The notes under the pieces: generated by a model
Database searches by the model: none
The model's input: only the letters and a program-made list of their open reading frames with translations
What the model was told of the DNA's origin: nothing
Made by a program: the position numbers and the translations under genes
NCBI GenBank assembly: GCA_025350445.1
Contig: JANXXV010000182.1
Coordinates: 1-13,032 of the forward strand
Origin: Bryobacteraceae bacterium
GTDB lineage: Bacteria; Acidobacteriota; Terriglobia; Bryobacterales; Bryobacteraceae
Length of the DNA: 13,032 bases
Direction of reading: 5' to 3'
Shown here: in pieces, positions 1 through 8,387 of the stretch
How the letters are laid out: each line of letters starts with the position of its first letter
How positions within the stretch are numbered: position 1 is the first letter of the stretch

Positions 1-1082
1 ACGGAGCCCTAGCCGGCAAGAACGGCTTCAAGCTAACCCTCCGCGGCTACGATCCTGACCAGGATTACGACATGCTAACCCGCCAATCCGTTGGCCGCCG
101 CGTAAGCATGACGGAACCAGCAGCCAGCCTGATCCTGCAAAAACCCACCGCCACCATCGGCCACGGAGGAGGCAAACGTTTCGCCGTAAACTCCCTCGAA
201 TACCGCGTAATCGCCGAGTGGATAGCCGCCGGCACACCTCCCCCAAGCCCCAAGGATAAAGAAGTAGCGTCCCTGGAAATCTATCCCAAAAGAGCAATCC
301 TAAAACCAGGCCAAGACCAACAATTAGTAGTCCGCGCCAAATACACAGACGGCACCATTGACGACGTAACCCGCTGGGTAAAATACACCTCAAACAACGA
401 AGGCGTAGCCACGGTAGATGAAAGCGGCCTGGTCAAAATGACCGGCAACGGCGAAGCCGCCGTGACACTTTGGTACTCCAGCCGCGTTCTCTACGCCACT
501 CTTACCTCGCCCTACAACAACCAGGTCAACCCGGACGTTTACACCAAATACCCCCGCAATAACTACATCGATGAATTCGTAATTGCCAAACTCAAGAGCC
601 TGAACATCGCGCCCTCCCCCATAGCCAGCGACTCCGTCTTCATCCGCCGGGCCTACCTGGACGCAGCCGGCATTCTCCCTACGGCCGAAGAAGTAGAACA
701 GTACATCAACGACAAGTCGCCGGACAAGCGCAAGAAGATGATCGACGCTCTTCTCGAACGCGACGAATACATAGACTACTGGGCATATAAATGGTCCGAC
801 CTGCTATTGGTCTCGAGCAAGAAGCTCCGCCCCAACGCCATGTTCGCCTTCTACAACTGGATTCGCGACAGCGTCAAGGAAAACAAGCACTGGGACCAGT
901 TCGCCCGCGAGATTTTCACCAGCACCGGCAGCACCCGTCAGAACGGCGCGCTCAACTACTTCATCCTGCACAAAGACATCATAGACCTGACGGAAAACAC
1001 CACGCAAGCCTTCCTGGGCCAGCGCTTAACCTGTGCCCGCTGCCACAATCACCCGCTGGAAAATTGGACGCAAAAGCAATAG
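1..1082 (+). CDS. DUF1549 (PSCyt2) protein with Ig-like domain; 5'-truncated, N-terminal part of a split gene
   Basis: The reading frame is open from base 3 and enters from upstream, so the true start lies outside the window. In order it shows the tail of a cytochrome-like domain (GGGKRFAVNSLEYRVIAEWI, about 171-230), a Big_2-type Ig-like domain (about 265-510), and a DUF1549/PSCyt2 domain (about 560-1080) with the motif CARCHNHP at 1032-1055, a CxxCH haem-attachment pattern. This domain order is known from planctomycete and acidobacterial exported proteins of unknown function. The frame stops at TAG 1080-1082, inside the motif that follows CxxCH (WTQKQ-stop-CQMANMF). The same frame then continues coding for the expected DUF1553 half to 2042, so this is the N-terminal part of one gene, not a complete protein. 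Related proteins as I recall them have WTQKQYY-like residues here. The domain call is firm; whether the stop is real is not known. Confidence 0.85.
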   Translation, partial: GALAGKNGFKLTLRGYDPDQDYDMLTRQSVGRRVSMTEPAASLILQKPTATIGHGGGKRFAVNSLEYRVIAEWIAAGTPPPSPKDKEVASLEIYPKRAILKPGQDQQLVVRAKYTDGTIDDVTRWVKYTSNNEGVATVDESGLVKMTGNGEAAVTLWYSSRVLYATLTSPYNNQVNPDVYTKYPRNNYIDEFVIAKLKSLNIAPSPIASDSVFIRRAYLDAAGILPTAEEVEQYINDKSPDKRKKMIDALLERDEYIDYWAYKWSDLLLVSSKKLRPNAMFAFYNWIRDSVKENKHWDQFAREIFTSTGSTRQNGALNYFILHKDIIDLTENTTQAFLGQRLTCARCHNHPLENWTQKQ

Positions 1083-1088
1083 TGCCAG

Positions 1089-2042
1089 ATGGCCAACATG
1101 TTCGCCCGCGTAGGCATCAAGAATGGGCCCGACCCCGGCGACTCGGTAGTCTTCGCCAAGACCTCAGGCGACATCAATCACCCGCGCCTGCTCCGTCCAC
1201 TAGCGCCGACGCCGTTAGACGGCATATCGCTCTCCATCGAAAGCCAAGCCGACCGCCGCGTGCCTTTCGCCAACTGGCTAACCAGTCCGAAGAACGATTA
1301 CTTCTCGCGATCCATCGTGAACCGCGTCTTCGGAAACTTCATGGGCCGCGGATTAGTAGACCCGATCGACGACGTGCGCGCCACAAACCCAGCCTCGAAT
1401 GAAGACCTCTTCGCCGCCTTAGCCAAGGATTTCGTAGACCACAATTTCGACATCAAGTACCTGATCCGTACAGTGATGAATTCCACCACCTACCAGTTGG
1501 CATCCGAGGCGAACTCCACCAATCAGGACGACAAGAAGTTCTACTCGAAATACATCATCAAACGCCTGCCGGCCGAAGTGCTGCTGGATTCCATGTCGCA
1601 GGTAACCGGCGTTCCCACCGCCTTCGGGGGCTATCCCGCAGGCACCCGCGCGCTGCAATTGCCCGACACGCAAGTAGTCTCGCAATTCTTGAACGTCTTC
1701 GGGCGCCCGGCAAGAAACATCTGCGATTCGTCCGAACGTTCATTTGACCCAACCATCAGCCAGGCGCTCCACGTAATCAACGGCGACACGTTGAACAAGA
1801 AGCTAAGCAATCCCGACGGCTACATAGCGTTGCTACTGAAGCTCGGCCTGTCAGACGCACGCATCATAGAACACATGACGCTAAGCGCCTTCGGCCGCTA
1901 CCCCAGCGAAGCCGAGAAAACGGAACTCGGCGGGATGCTGCAAAAAGCCCGCGGCAACACGCAGAAAGAAGCCCGCGAACAAGCCTTGCAGGACATGGTC
2001 TGGGCCATGTTAACCAGCAAAGAGTTCATGTTTAACCACTAA
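1089..2042 (+). CDS. DUF1553 (PSD1) C-terminal half of the same split gene
   Basis: This is the in-frame continuation of the preceding reading frame after the amber codon. It runs through a DUF1553/PSD1-type domain: LRPLAPTPLDG, then DRRVPFANWLTSPKNDYFSR, NRVFGNFMGRGLVDPIDDVR, IRTVMNSTTYQ, and the ending MLTSKEFMFNH, all typical of this family's conserved blocks. The ATG at 1089 has no visible Shine-Dalgarno sequence and lies inside the DUF1549-DUF1553 linker, so it is the first downstream ATG and not a natural start; expression would need readthrough or reinitiation. No further stop or frameshift occurs over about 317 codons, which suggests a very recent lesion, a sequencing error, or a tolerated split. 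The TAA at 2040-2042 is followed directly by the ATG of the cytochrome-WD40 gene. The function of DUF1553 is unknown. Confidence 0.85.
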   Translation: MANMFARVGIKNGPDPGDSVVFAKTSGDINHPRLLRPLAPTPLDGISLSIESQADRRVPFANWLTSPKNDYFSRSIVNRVFGNFMGRGLVDPIDDVRATNPASNEDLFAALAKDFVDHNFDIKYLIRTVMNSTTYQLASEANSTNQDDKKFYSKYIIKRLPAEVLLDSMSQVTGVPTAFGGYPAGTRALQLPDTQVVSQFLNVFGRPARNICDSSERSFDPTISQALHVINGDTLNKKLSNPDGYIALLLKLGLSDARIIEHMTLSAFGRYPSEAEKTELGGMLQKARGNTQKEAREQALQDMVWAMLTSKEFMFNH

Positions 2043-3446
2043 ATGAGTCAATCGATAACAGCCCTGTTTCTGCTAGCGGCCGCCGCGCAGGCGCAATCAT
2101 CGTTCACCAAAGACGTAGCGCCGGTGTTCGCCAAGAACTGTTCCGGCTGCCACGCCACCAGCGTAAAAATGGGCAGCCTCGACCTGGAAACGTGGGAAGG
2201 AATCCAAACAGGCGGCAATCACGGGACCATCGTAGTCCCCGGCAAAAGTAGCGAATCGCGCCTGTACACCATGCTCACCGGCGATTCGAAACCGCTGATG
2301 CCGATGGGCGGACCCAAACTGGCGGCAGGCGAGATAGAAGCCGTTAAACTCTGGATCGACGCCGGCGCAAAGCCCCCAGCCCCCGGTGAAGAGCCCGCAA
2401 AATCGGCTGAAGCAACTCCCAACATCAAACCCAAAGCACAACTCAAGCCGCAAATATTCGCGCTAGACTACAGCCCGGACGGCAAATTAATCGCCCTAGC
2501 CGGATACAAAGAAGTCCACCTAATCGACGCGACCAGTATTCCGTCCCATTTACTGACTGACAATCCACAGCAGAGCTCAATGCAAAGTGTGGCCCGAGGT
2601 GGGGCGGACGCCCTCGTCCGCGCGCGACCCCCAGGTCGCGCTCCCCTACTCCAAGACACACTCCCCGGCCACGCCGAAACCGTCCGCTCCGTAGCCTTCT
2701 CCAAAGACGGCAAACTTCTGGCAGCAGCCGGCGGCCTCCCGGCCAGAAAAGGCGAAGTCAAAATCTGGGACGTAGACCAGCGCAAGCTCCTAATCACCAT
2801 CACGGGCCACACAGACTGCATCTACGCCGTAGCCTTCTCCCCGGACGGCAAATCCATAGCCACCTCCAGCTACGACAAACTAATCAAACTCTGGAACATA
2901 GAAACCGGTAAAGAAATCCGCACGCTGAAAGATCACATCGACGCCGTCTACGCCCTAGAGTTCACGCCCGACGGCAAGCAACTAATCTCCGGAGCCGCTG
3001 ACCGAACAGTAAAAATCTGGAACCCAGCCACCGGCCAGCGCCTCTACACCTTCGGCGAACCAACCGACGGAATCAACACCATTGCCATCGACCCAACAGG
3101 TAAGCTGGTCGCCGCCGCGGGCATTGACAAAAGTATCCGCATCTGGTCCCTCGGCGAGAAATCCGGCAAACTCCTAAACACGTTGATCGCCCATGAAGAC
3201 GCCATCTTAAAACTAGCCTGGTCCCCGGACGGCAAGACCATAGTCTCCTCCTCCGCCGACAAGACTATCAAAGTTTTCCGCGCCTCCGACCTGGCCGAAA
3301 TCAAAACAATCGCCGGGCAATCCGACTGGACCTACGCACTGGAATTCGCCCCGGACAGCAGAACCTTCGCCGCCGGCCGCTTCGACGGAACCTTCACCAT
3401 TTACGACACAGTGGCCCCACCACCAGCAACGGAGAAAGCCGAATGA
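2043..3446 (+). CDS. Exported c-type cytochrome / WD40 seven-blade propeller protein
   Basis: The 467-aa product begins with a short signal peptide (about residues 1-18, ending AQAQS). A planctomycete-type cytochrome c domain follows (about 20-112) with one haem motif, CSGCH at 33-37, and a PLMPMGG segment whose Met could be the distal haem ligand. After a Pro/Lys/Ala-rich linker, seven WD40-type blades can be counted from about residue 138 to 456; blade 3 (GHTDCIYAVAFSPDGK) and blade 4 (KIWNPATG) are the clearest. Between blades 1 and 2, about residues 168-204 form an extra loop rich in Arg, Pro and Ala. Its DNA is two perfect hairpins (2604-2641), so it looks like an in-frame repeat insertion. 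The ATG abuts the preceding TAA and the end overlaps the next start by ATGA, indicating translational coupling. A periplasmic electron-transfer or scaffold role is inferred. Confidence 0.88.
   Translation: MSQSITALFLLAAAAQAQSSFTKDVAPVFAKNCSGCHATSVKMGSLDLETWEGIQTGGNHGTIVVPGKSSESRLYTMLTGDSKPLMPMGGPKLAAGEIEAVKLWIDAGAKPPAPGEEPAKSAEATPNIKPKAQLKPQIFALDYSPDGKLIALAGYKEVHLIDATSIPSHLLTDNPQQSSMQSVARGGADALVRARPPGRAPLLQDTLPGHAETVRSVAFSKDGKLLAAAGGLPARKGEVKIWDVDQRKLLITITGHTDCIYAVAFSPDGKSIATSSYDKLIKLWNIETGKEIRTLKDHIDAVYALEFTPDGKQLISGAADRTVKIWNPATGQRLYTFGEPTDGINTIAIDPTGKLVAAAGIDKSIRIWSLGEKSGKLLNTLIAHEDAILKLAWSPDGKTIVSSSADKTIKVFRASDLAEIKTIAGQSDWTYALEFAPDSRTFAAGRFDGTFTIYDTVAPPPATEKAE
2604..2641. repeat. Twin GC-rich hairpins embedded in the WD40 coding sequence
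   Basis: Two perfect inverted repeats lie back to back. The first has arms GCGGACG at 2604-2610 and CGTCCGC at 2615-2621 around a CCCT loop. The second has arms GCGCGACC at 2622-2629 and GGTCGCGC at 2634-2641 around a CCCA loop. They encode part of a low-complexity Arg/Pro/Ala loop between the first two WD40 blades that a normal propeller lacks. The arrangement resembles dispersed REP- or MITE-like palindromic repeats of GC-rich bacteria. The element boundaries are uncertain and may extend to about 2545-2655. No second copy is present in this window. Confidence 0.7.
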
Positions 3447-5833
3447 AACCGATCCTCCTAGCACTCGCAATTACGGTAACCGCAGCAGCAGCCGACACCG
3501 ATTCCCCCTCCGGCAACCGCACCACGCCGCCCACCATAAACGCCGTCTCGCCCCGAGGCATCGCCCGCGGCACCACAGTGGAGATGACGGTGGAGGGCCT
3601 CAACCTGGGCAACGCCGGCGCCATCTATTTCGACCGCGCCGGAGTCAAAGGCAAGATTATCCGGGTCAAAGAACTGCCTGATCTCGCCGACATTCGCTTA
3701 GGCTCAAACGGCGGTATCTCCAGCGTCGACCTAGGCCCGTTACCCCCGCGAAATCAGGTGACGGTAGAAGTAGACGTCAGCCCCGAAGCCGTCATCGGCC
3801 CGGTAAACTTCCGCCTGCAGAATCCGCTAGGCACCAGTCCGGAAGGCCGTTTCGTAGTCGAGCCCTACTATGGCGAGAGCCCGGACCGCGAACCAAATAA
3901 CACGCCCGAAGAAGCCTTCGAAACCTATCTCCCCACAATCCTGGTGGGTGAGATCGGAAAGCCCGGCGACGTAGACTTTTACAAGATCACAGCCAAAGCC
4001 GGCGAGCAACTGGTCTTTGAAAACAGCGGCATGACCATCGGCTCCACACTGCAGCCGGTGATCACGATTCTTCGCGAAGACCAGACCGCGGTCCGCACAT
4101 TTGGAGAAGATGGCGGCAACGATACGATCAACTTCACGCACAAGTTCGAAAAAGCCGGAACATACTATATCCGCGTAGCCGACTACCAGCAAAGCGGCCG
4201 CGCCAGCCACACCTACCGCATCAAAGTAGGCAGCTTCCCCTTGGTAACCTCCGCCTTCCCGCTAGGATTGCAAGCCGGTAAATCGGCCGACCTAACGCTC
4301 AAGGGCTACCAGTTGAGCAAAACCACCATCCAAGTAAAGGGCGAACCCAAGCCCGGCGAAGAAGACATCATGATGATTCGCCCCGCGTTCGCCGGCGGCG
4401 CATCGTTCAACGAAGTGAAGCTGGCCATCGGCCGCGACCCGGAAGTAATGTCCATCGGCACCAATACATCGCTGGCCTCTGCCCAGCCCGTTACGTTCCC
4501 GGTCACAATCAACGGCCGCATCAAGACGGAAAACTACTACCGCTTCCACGCCCATAAGAACGAGAAGCTGATGTTCGAAGTAATCGCCAAGCGCCTGGAT
4601 TCTGAACTCGATTCCATCCTCGAAGTAGTCGACGCCAAAGGCAATCCCATTGAGATGGCCACCGTCCGCTCCATCATGGAGACCTCCACCGTCCTCCGCG
4701 ATCACGATTCCGCGTCGAAAGGCATCCGCCTCGCATCGTACACCGGTTTTGCCGCCGGCGACTATTTCATGTTCGGTAACGAAATCTGCCGCGTGGAGTC
4801 CATGCCCCTGCAGCCCGATGCCGACATCAGCGCCGAATCGTTCGGCGGCCAGCGCATCGCCTACTTCGGCACCAGCTCTGAAACCCAAGCCATTGACCAC
4901 CCGGTATACAAGGTCCAAATCCACCCCGCGGGCAAACAGTTCACGCCCAACGGACTGCCCATCGTCCGCCTCTACTATCGCAACGATGACGGAGGCCCCG
5001 GCTTCGGAAGAGATTCGCTGCTAGCCTTCACCGCGCCCGCCGAAGCCGACTACTACGTAAAGATCCGCGACGTTCGCGGCCTGGGTGGTGACGCCTATGC
5101 ATACCGCCTGAATATCCGCGCTCCCAGGCCCGACTTCCGCTTAGCGGTGAACCCGAAAAATCCAAACGTACCAGCCGGCGGCACCATTCCAATCACCGTG
5201 ACCGCATTCCGCAAGGACGGCTTTGACGGCAAGATCGACGTAGCCCTGGAAGGGCTGCCAGCGGGGCTAAAAGCAACCACGGGCATCATCATGCCCAACC
5301 AGATCGCGACAACAGTTTTACTAACCGCCGAAGAATCCGCCAAGCTGGAAACCGCTGCCCCGCTAACGGTCGTGGGCAAAGCCCGCGTAGGCACGGAAAC
5401 GTTAACCCACTACGCGAACCCGGAAGACAATCTGAAGCTGATCGCGCTGATGCCGAAGCCCGACATCATCATGACCGCGCAGACCAAGGAAGTCACGCTG
5501 GAGGCCGGCGGCAGCGCCGAAGTTTTGGTCAGCATCCTGCGCCAGAATGGCTTCGGCGGCCGCGTTCCGGTAGAGGTCCGCAACCTGCCGCCGCGCGTCC
5601 GCGTACCGGACGTCGGCCTCAATGGCGTGCTCATCACTGAGGAACAAACCCAGCGCAGCTTTACGATTGAAGCTCTGCCCAGCGCCGAGCCAATCGAGCA
5701 GATGATCTACCTCTCGGGCAAGATCGAAACCCGCTCGGGGCTGGACAGTTCGTATGCCGCCGTGCAGCCCATCCTGCTAAGAGTAAAAGCGAAAGGCACA
5801 ACGGTCAGCCGCGCCTCAGACCGGGTTCATTGA
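3443..5833 (+). CDS. Secreted multidomain protein with PPC and Ig-like domains
   Basis: The 796-aa product has an N-terminal signal peptide (about 1-17, ending TAAAADT). An IPT/TIG-like Ig segment follows (about 30-140, PTINAVSPRGIARGTTVEM). Next is a clear bacterial pre-peptidase C-terminal (PPC) domain (about 147-262: EPNNTPEEAFE, GEIGKPGDVDFYKITAKAGE, YYIRVADYQQ). A second PPC-like module lies around 350-390 (NGRIKTENYYRFHAHKNEKL), split by a long insert up to about 560. Two Ig-like repeats close the protein (about 570-640 and 680-750, each with a GFxGxxxV/I core). No protease catalytic domain is visible, so it is probably a structural or binding protein at the surface. The start is supported by GGAG at 3431-3434 and by the ATGA overlap with the WD40 gene, which makes it the last gene of the operon. 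I saw no U-tract terminator in the 77 bases after it. Confidence 0.85.
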   Translation: MKPILLALAITVTAAAADTDSPSGNRTTPPTINAVSPRGIARGTTVEMTVEGLNLGNAGAIYFDRAGVKGKIIRVKELPDLADIRLGSNGGISSVDLGPLPPRNQVTVEVDVSPEAVIGPVNFRLQNPLGTSPEGRFVVEPYYGESPDREPNNTPEEAFETYLPTILVGEIGKPGDVDFYKITAKAGEQLVFENSGMTIGSTLQPVITILREDQTAVRTFGEDGGNDTINFTHKFEKAGTYYIRVADYQQSGRASHTYRIKVGSFPLVTSAFPLGLQAGKSADLTLKGYQLSKTTIQVKGEPKPGEEDIMMIRPAFAGGASFNEVKLAIGRDPEVMSIGTNTSLASAQPVTFPVTINGRIKTENYYRFHAHKNEKLMFEVIAKRLDSELDSILEVVDAKGNPIEMATVRSIMETSTVLRDHDSASKGIRLASYTGFAAGDYFMFGNEICRVESMPLQPDADISAESFGGQRIAYFGTSSETQAIDHPVYKVQIHPAGKQFTPNGLPIVRLYYRNDDGGPGFGRDSLLAFTAPAEADYYVKIRDVRGLGGDAYAYRLNIRAPRPDFRLAVNPKNPNVPAGGTIPITVTAFRKDGFDGKIDVALEGLPAGLKATTGIIMPNQIATTVLLTAEESAKLETAAPLTVVGKARVGTETLTHYANPEDNLKLIALMPKPDIIMTAQTKEVTLEAGGSAEVLVSILRQNGFGGRVPVEVRNLPPRVRVPDVGLNGVLITEEQTQRSFTIEALPSAEPIEQMIYLSGKIETRSGLDSSYAAVQPILLRVKAKGTTVSRASDRVH

Positions 5834-5910
5834 GACCGTCGAACGGAAGACCGTTGGACGCGAATCAGTCTCGGCCAGCCGAAGCGCTTAAGAATGGATG
5901 CTGAAATCGG

Positions 5911-8196
5911 ATGATCAAAAAAATCGTTGCCATCCGAAACGTTGGTCGATTAGAAAAATATAATACGTCAGGCGATCTCACCTTCCGCAAGCTGACCCTC
6001 ATCTTTGCTGAAAATGGGCGCGGCAAGACGACGCTCACCGACGTTCTCCGCTCTCTGAGCACCGGCAATGGCGAGCATATTCTCGGGCGAAAGACGCTGG
6101 GAAGCGCATTCCCACCATCGGCTCATATCCTGCTTGACGACGACAGGGCTGTCACATTCAAAGATGGCGCGTGGGACGGGCCAGGCCCCCGCCTCGCCAT
6201 CTACGACGCTACCTTCATCCACGAGAACGTTTATGCGGGCGATCACATCGCCCATGAGCATAAGAAAAATCTCTTTCGGGTCATCGTCGGGGAAGTAGGC
6301 GTCCGCCTCGCCCAAAAGGTTGATGAATCCGACGGCAGAATTCGTGACGCGAACAAGGACATCACCGCCAAGGCCGCCGTAGTTAGGGTCAGCCTTCCCC
6401 CCGGGCTGAAGCTGGAAACTTTTCTCGTCCTAAAAGTCGATCTCAATGTTGCGGCTAAAATTGCGGAGAAGCAAACCGAAGTCGCAGCTTTGGAAAAAGA
6501 AAAGGAAATTAAGAACAGCGCCACTATAGCCGGCATCGCTCTTTCCCAATTGCCCGCCAACTTCGAGACGTTACTGGCGAAGGTCTTGGATGATGTCTCC
6601 AAGGATGCTGAAGCTGCCGTAAAGAATCACCTTATGACCCACGCGACGCAGGGTGGGGAGGAATGGCTTGCGCAGGGAATTCCATTTGCCAAGGGCACAA
6701 GTTGTCCTTTCTGCGGTCAATCAACTGAGGGTGTTAACCTCATCGCTGAATATCGCGAATATTTCAGTCAGAGCTATGCAGCCTTCAAGAAAGAACTTGC
6801 CGCGTTGCACCAATCCATTGAGAAGGCTCTCGGCGACACCGGTCTTCTCGCCCTGCAAAAAACTTTTTCCGGCAATGCTGCTCTCGTTATCTTCTGGTGC
6901 CAGTTCGTTGACGTCAATCTCCCGGAAGTCATGTTTACCGAACTGCAAATAGTCGTCGGAAATCTCCGCGGGAACGCTCTTGCACGGCTCAAAATCAAAC
7001 TGGCATCCCCTCTGGAGGCTGTACCCCCGGACGAAGCATTCGGCAAGGCTTTGGCCGATTTTAAAGCACTGGCGACCCGAGTGCAAGACTACGCGAACGC
7101 CGTTACCACTGCCAATGTCTTGATAACTGCCAAGAAGAAGGAAACCGAGGGCGGAAACATTGCTAAGGCTAAGACCGAACTTGGTGAGATCCAGGCGGTC
7201 CAAAAACGCTACGAGGCTAACGTGGATGCGGCTTGTTCTATCTACTCCGATGCCTTGGACGCAAAGACTGCTTTAGACGCCGAAAAGGTCGCCGCTAAAA
7301 CGAAGCTCGACCAGTATAGTAATACCGTCGTTGGGCAATACGAGAAGCGGATCAACGAGTTGCTTCAAGTGTTCGGTACCGGTTTCCGTATTGGTGAAAC
7401 CAAAACGAGCTATGTCGGAGGCAATGTCAGTTCCACCTTCCATATTGTGATCAACAAGGTCGCAGTTTCTTTGGGTGATGCGGGAACGCCCGCCGCACAA
7501 GCGTGTTTTAAGAACACTTTGAGCGCGGGAGATCGCAGCACACTGGCTTTGGCTTTCTTCATTGCCCAGCTTGAATCCCATCCTAAACTTGCGGATACCG
7601 TAGTGGTTTTTGATGACCCGTTTACGAGTCAGGACAGGTCGCGCCGCTTGCAGACCAAGCAAGAAGTCTGCCGCCTCGCCGATACTGCCCGACAGGTCAT
7701 TGTCATGTCCCACGAGCCGAGGTTTCTGAAAATGATCCAGGATTCAGTTGCCTCTGGAACGACTCGCACTCTGCAGTTAATCAGACTGGGCGAGAAGAAC
7801 TCTACCATCGGCGAGTGCGACATCGACGATATCGTCCGCGGCGACTATTTCCGCGACTACACCATCTTGCACAAATATCTCTACAGCAATGAGGGCAAAC
7901 CAGGGCTTGTCGTTCGATCCATTCGTCCTTTGTTGGAAGCCTACATACGTGTCAAGCTTCCGCGCGATTTCAAACCGAACGAATGGCTCGGCGAAATGAT
8001 CAGCAAAATTCGAAATTCCGCAGCGGGTTCGCAGCTTGATGACGCCAAGGAAATACTTGGCGAGCTAGAGGCCATCAACGAATACTCCAAACGGCATCAC
8101 CACGATAAGGGAGACGACGTAGAAGCCAATCTTATCGATGACGGAGAACTTCAATCCGTCATCCGGCGGACTCTCGATGTAATTGGTGGATTTTAG
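5911..8196 (+). CDS. AAA_13-family ATPase with zinc hook, RloC/PrrC-like candidate anticodon nuclease
   Basis: The 761-aa product is an ABC/SMC-type ATPase split by a long helical region. It shows Walker A AENGRGKTT (33-41, Ala in place of the first Gly), a family-typical segment IYDATFIHENV (about 98-108), heptad-like Lys/Glu/Ala-rich stretches on both sides of a CPFCG zinc-hook motif (265-269), signature LSAGDRST (537-544), Walker B VVVFDDP (564-570) and H-loop MSHEP (599-603). The last 100 residues carry R672-x3-E676 (IRPLLEAY) and INEYSKRHHHDKG (722-734). This could match the Arg-Glu-His triad of PrrC and RloC, tRNA-cleaving nucleases of phage defence. RloC is also about this size and has a zinc hook, whereas PrrC is about half as long and lacks it. 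The ATPase call is firm; the nuclease call is inferred. No restriction-modification genes are adjacent. A six-codon frame (ATG 5894) ends by overlapping this start (ATGA). Codon use differs from the upstream operon. Confidence 0.85.
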   Translation: MIKKIVAIRNVGRLEKYNTSGDLTFRKLTLIFAENGRGKTTLTDVLRSLSTGNGEHILGRKTLGSAFPPSAHILLDDDRAVTFKDGAWDGPGPRLAIYDATFIHENVYAGDHIAHEHKKNLFRVIVGEVGVRLAQKVDESDGRIRDANKDITAKAAVVRVSLPPGLKLETFLVLKVDLNVAAKIAEKQTEVAALEKEKEIKNSATIAGIALSQLPANFETLLAKVLDDVSKDAEAAVKNHLMTHATQGGEEWLAQGIPFAKGTSCPFCGQSTEGVNLIAEYREYFSQSYAAFKKELAALHQSIEKALGDTGLLALQKTFSGNAALVIFWCQFVDVNLPEVMFTELQIVVGNLRGNALARLKIKLASPLEAVPPDEAFGKALADFKALATRVQDYANAVTTANVLITAKKKETEGGNIAKAKTELGEIQAVQKRYEANVDAACSIYSDALDAKTALDAEKVAAKTKLDQYSNTVVGQYEKRINELLQVFGTGFRIGETKTSYVGGNVSSTFHIVINKVAVSLGDAGTPAAQACFKNTLSAGDRSTLALAFFIAQLESHPKLADTVVVFDDPFTSQDRSRRLQTKQEVCRLADTARQVIVMSHEPRFLKMIQDSVASGTTRTLQLIRLGEKNSTIGECDIDDIVRGDYFRDYTILHKYLYSNEGKPGLVVRSIRPLLEAYIRVKLPRDFKPNEWLGEMISKIRNSAAGSQLDDAKEILGELEAINEYSKRHHHDKGDDVEANLIDDGELQSVIRRTLDVIGGF

Positions 8197-8387
8197 TAAC
8201 GTTTTCTTAATGCGGTTGAGCTACCGCCCGCAACGGCTCCCAGGCGCTTCCTTCTGCCAATGAGCTCTTGAAGCGTGACCTAGTTCCTGCTCTAGTTGCC
8301 CTAGCCATAAGAGTGCCCAAGTGGCGGCAATCAAAAATACCGGCTGATCCACGGACCCAGACGTTGGCCAGAAACGCTGTTCAAGCC

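Noticed and set aside
1080..1082. Genome-wide recoding of TAG as a sense codon
   Set aside because: TAG serves as the natural stop of the ATPase gene at 8194-8196, and only one in-frame TAG is seen in the otherwise long coding regions. A local mutation or sequencing error is simpler.
4292..4924. Minus-strand 210-aa open frame inside the PPC gene
   Set aside because: It is a shadow of a strongly supported plus-strand gene. Its composition is typical of the antisense of GC-rich coding DNA.
5832..5872. Terminator after the PPC gene (GAGAC/GTCTC and small nested repeats)
   Set aside because: The arms are short, widely spaced and lack a T-tract.
8212..8227. Terminator after the ATPase gene (GCGGT/ACCGC hairpin)
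   Set aside because: The 5-bp stem is short and no T-tract follows. The 8197-8387 stretch shows nothing else I can support.
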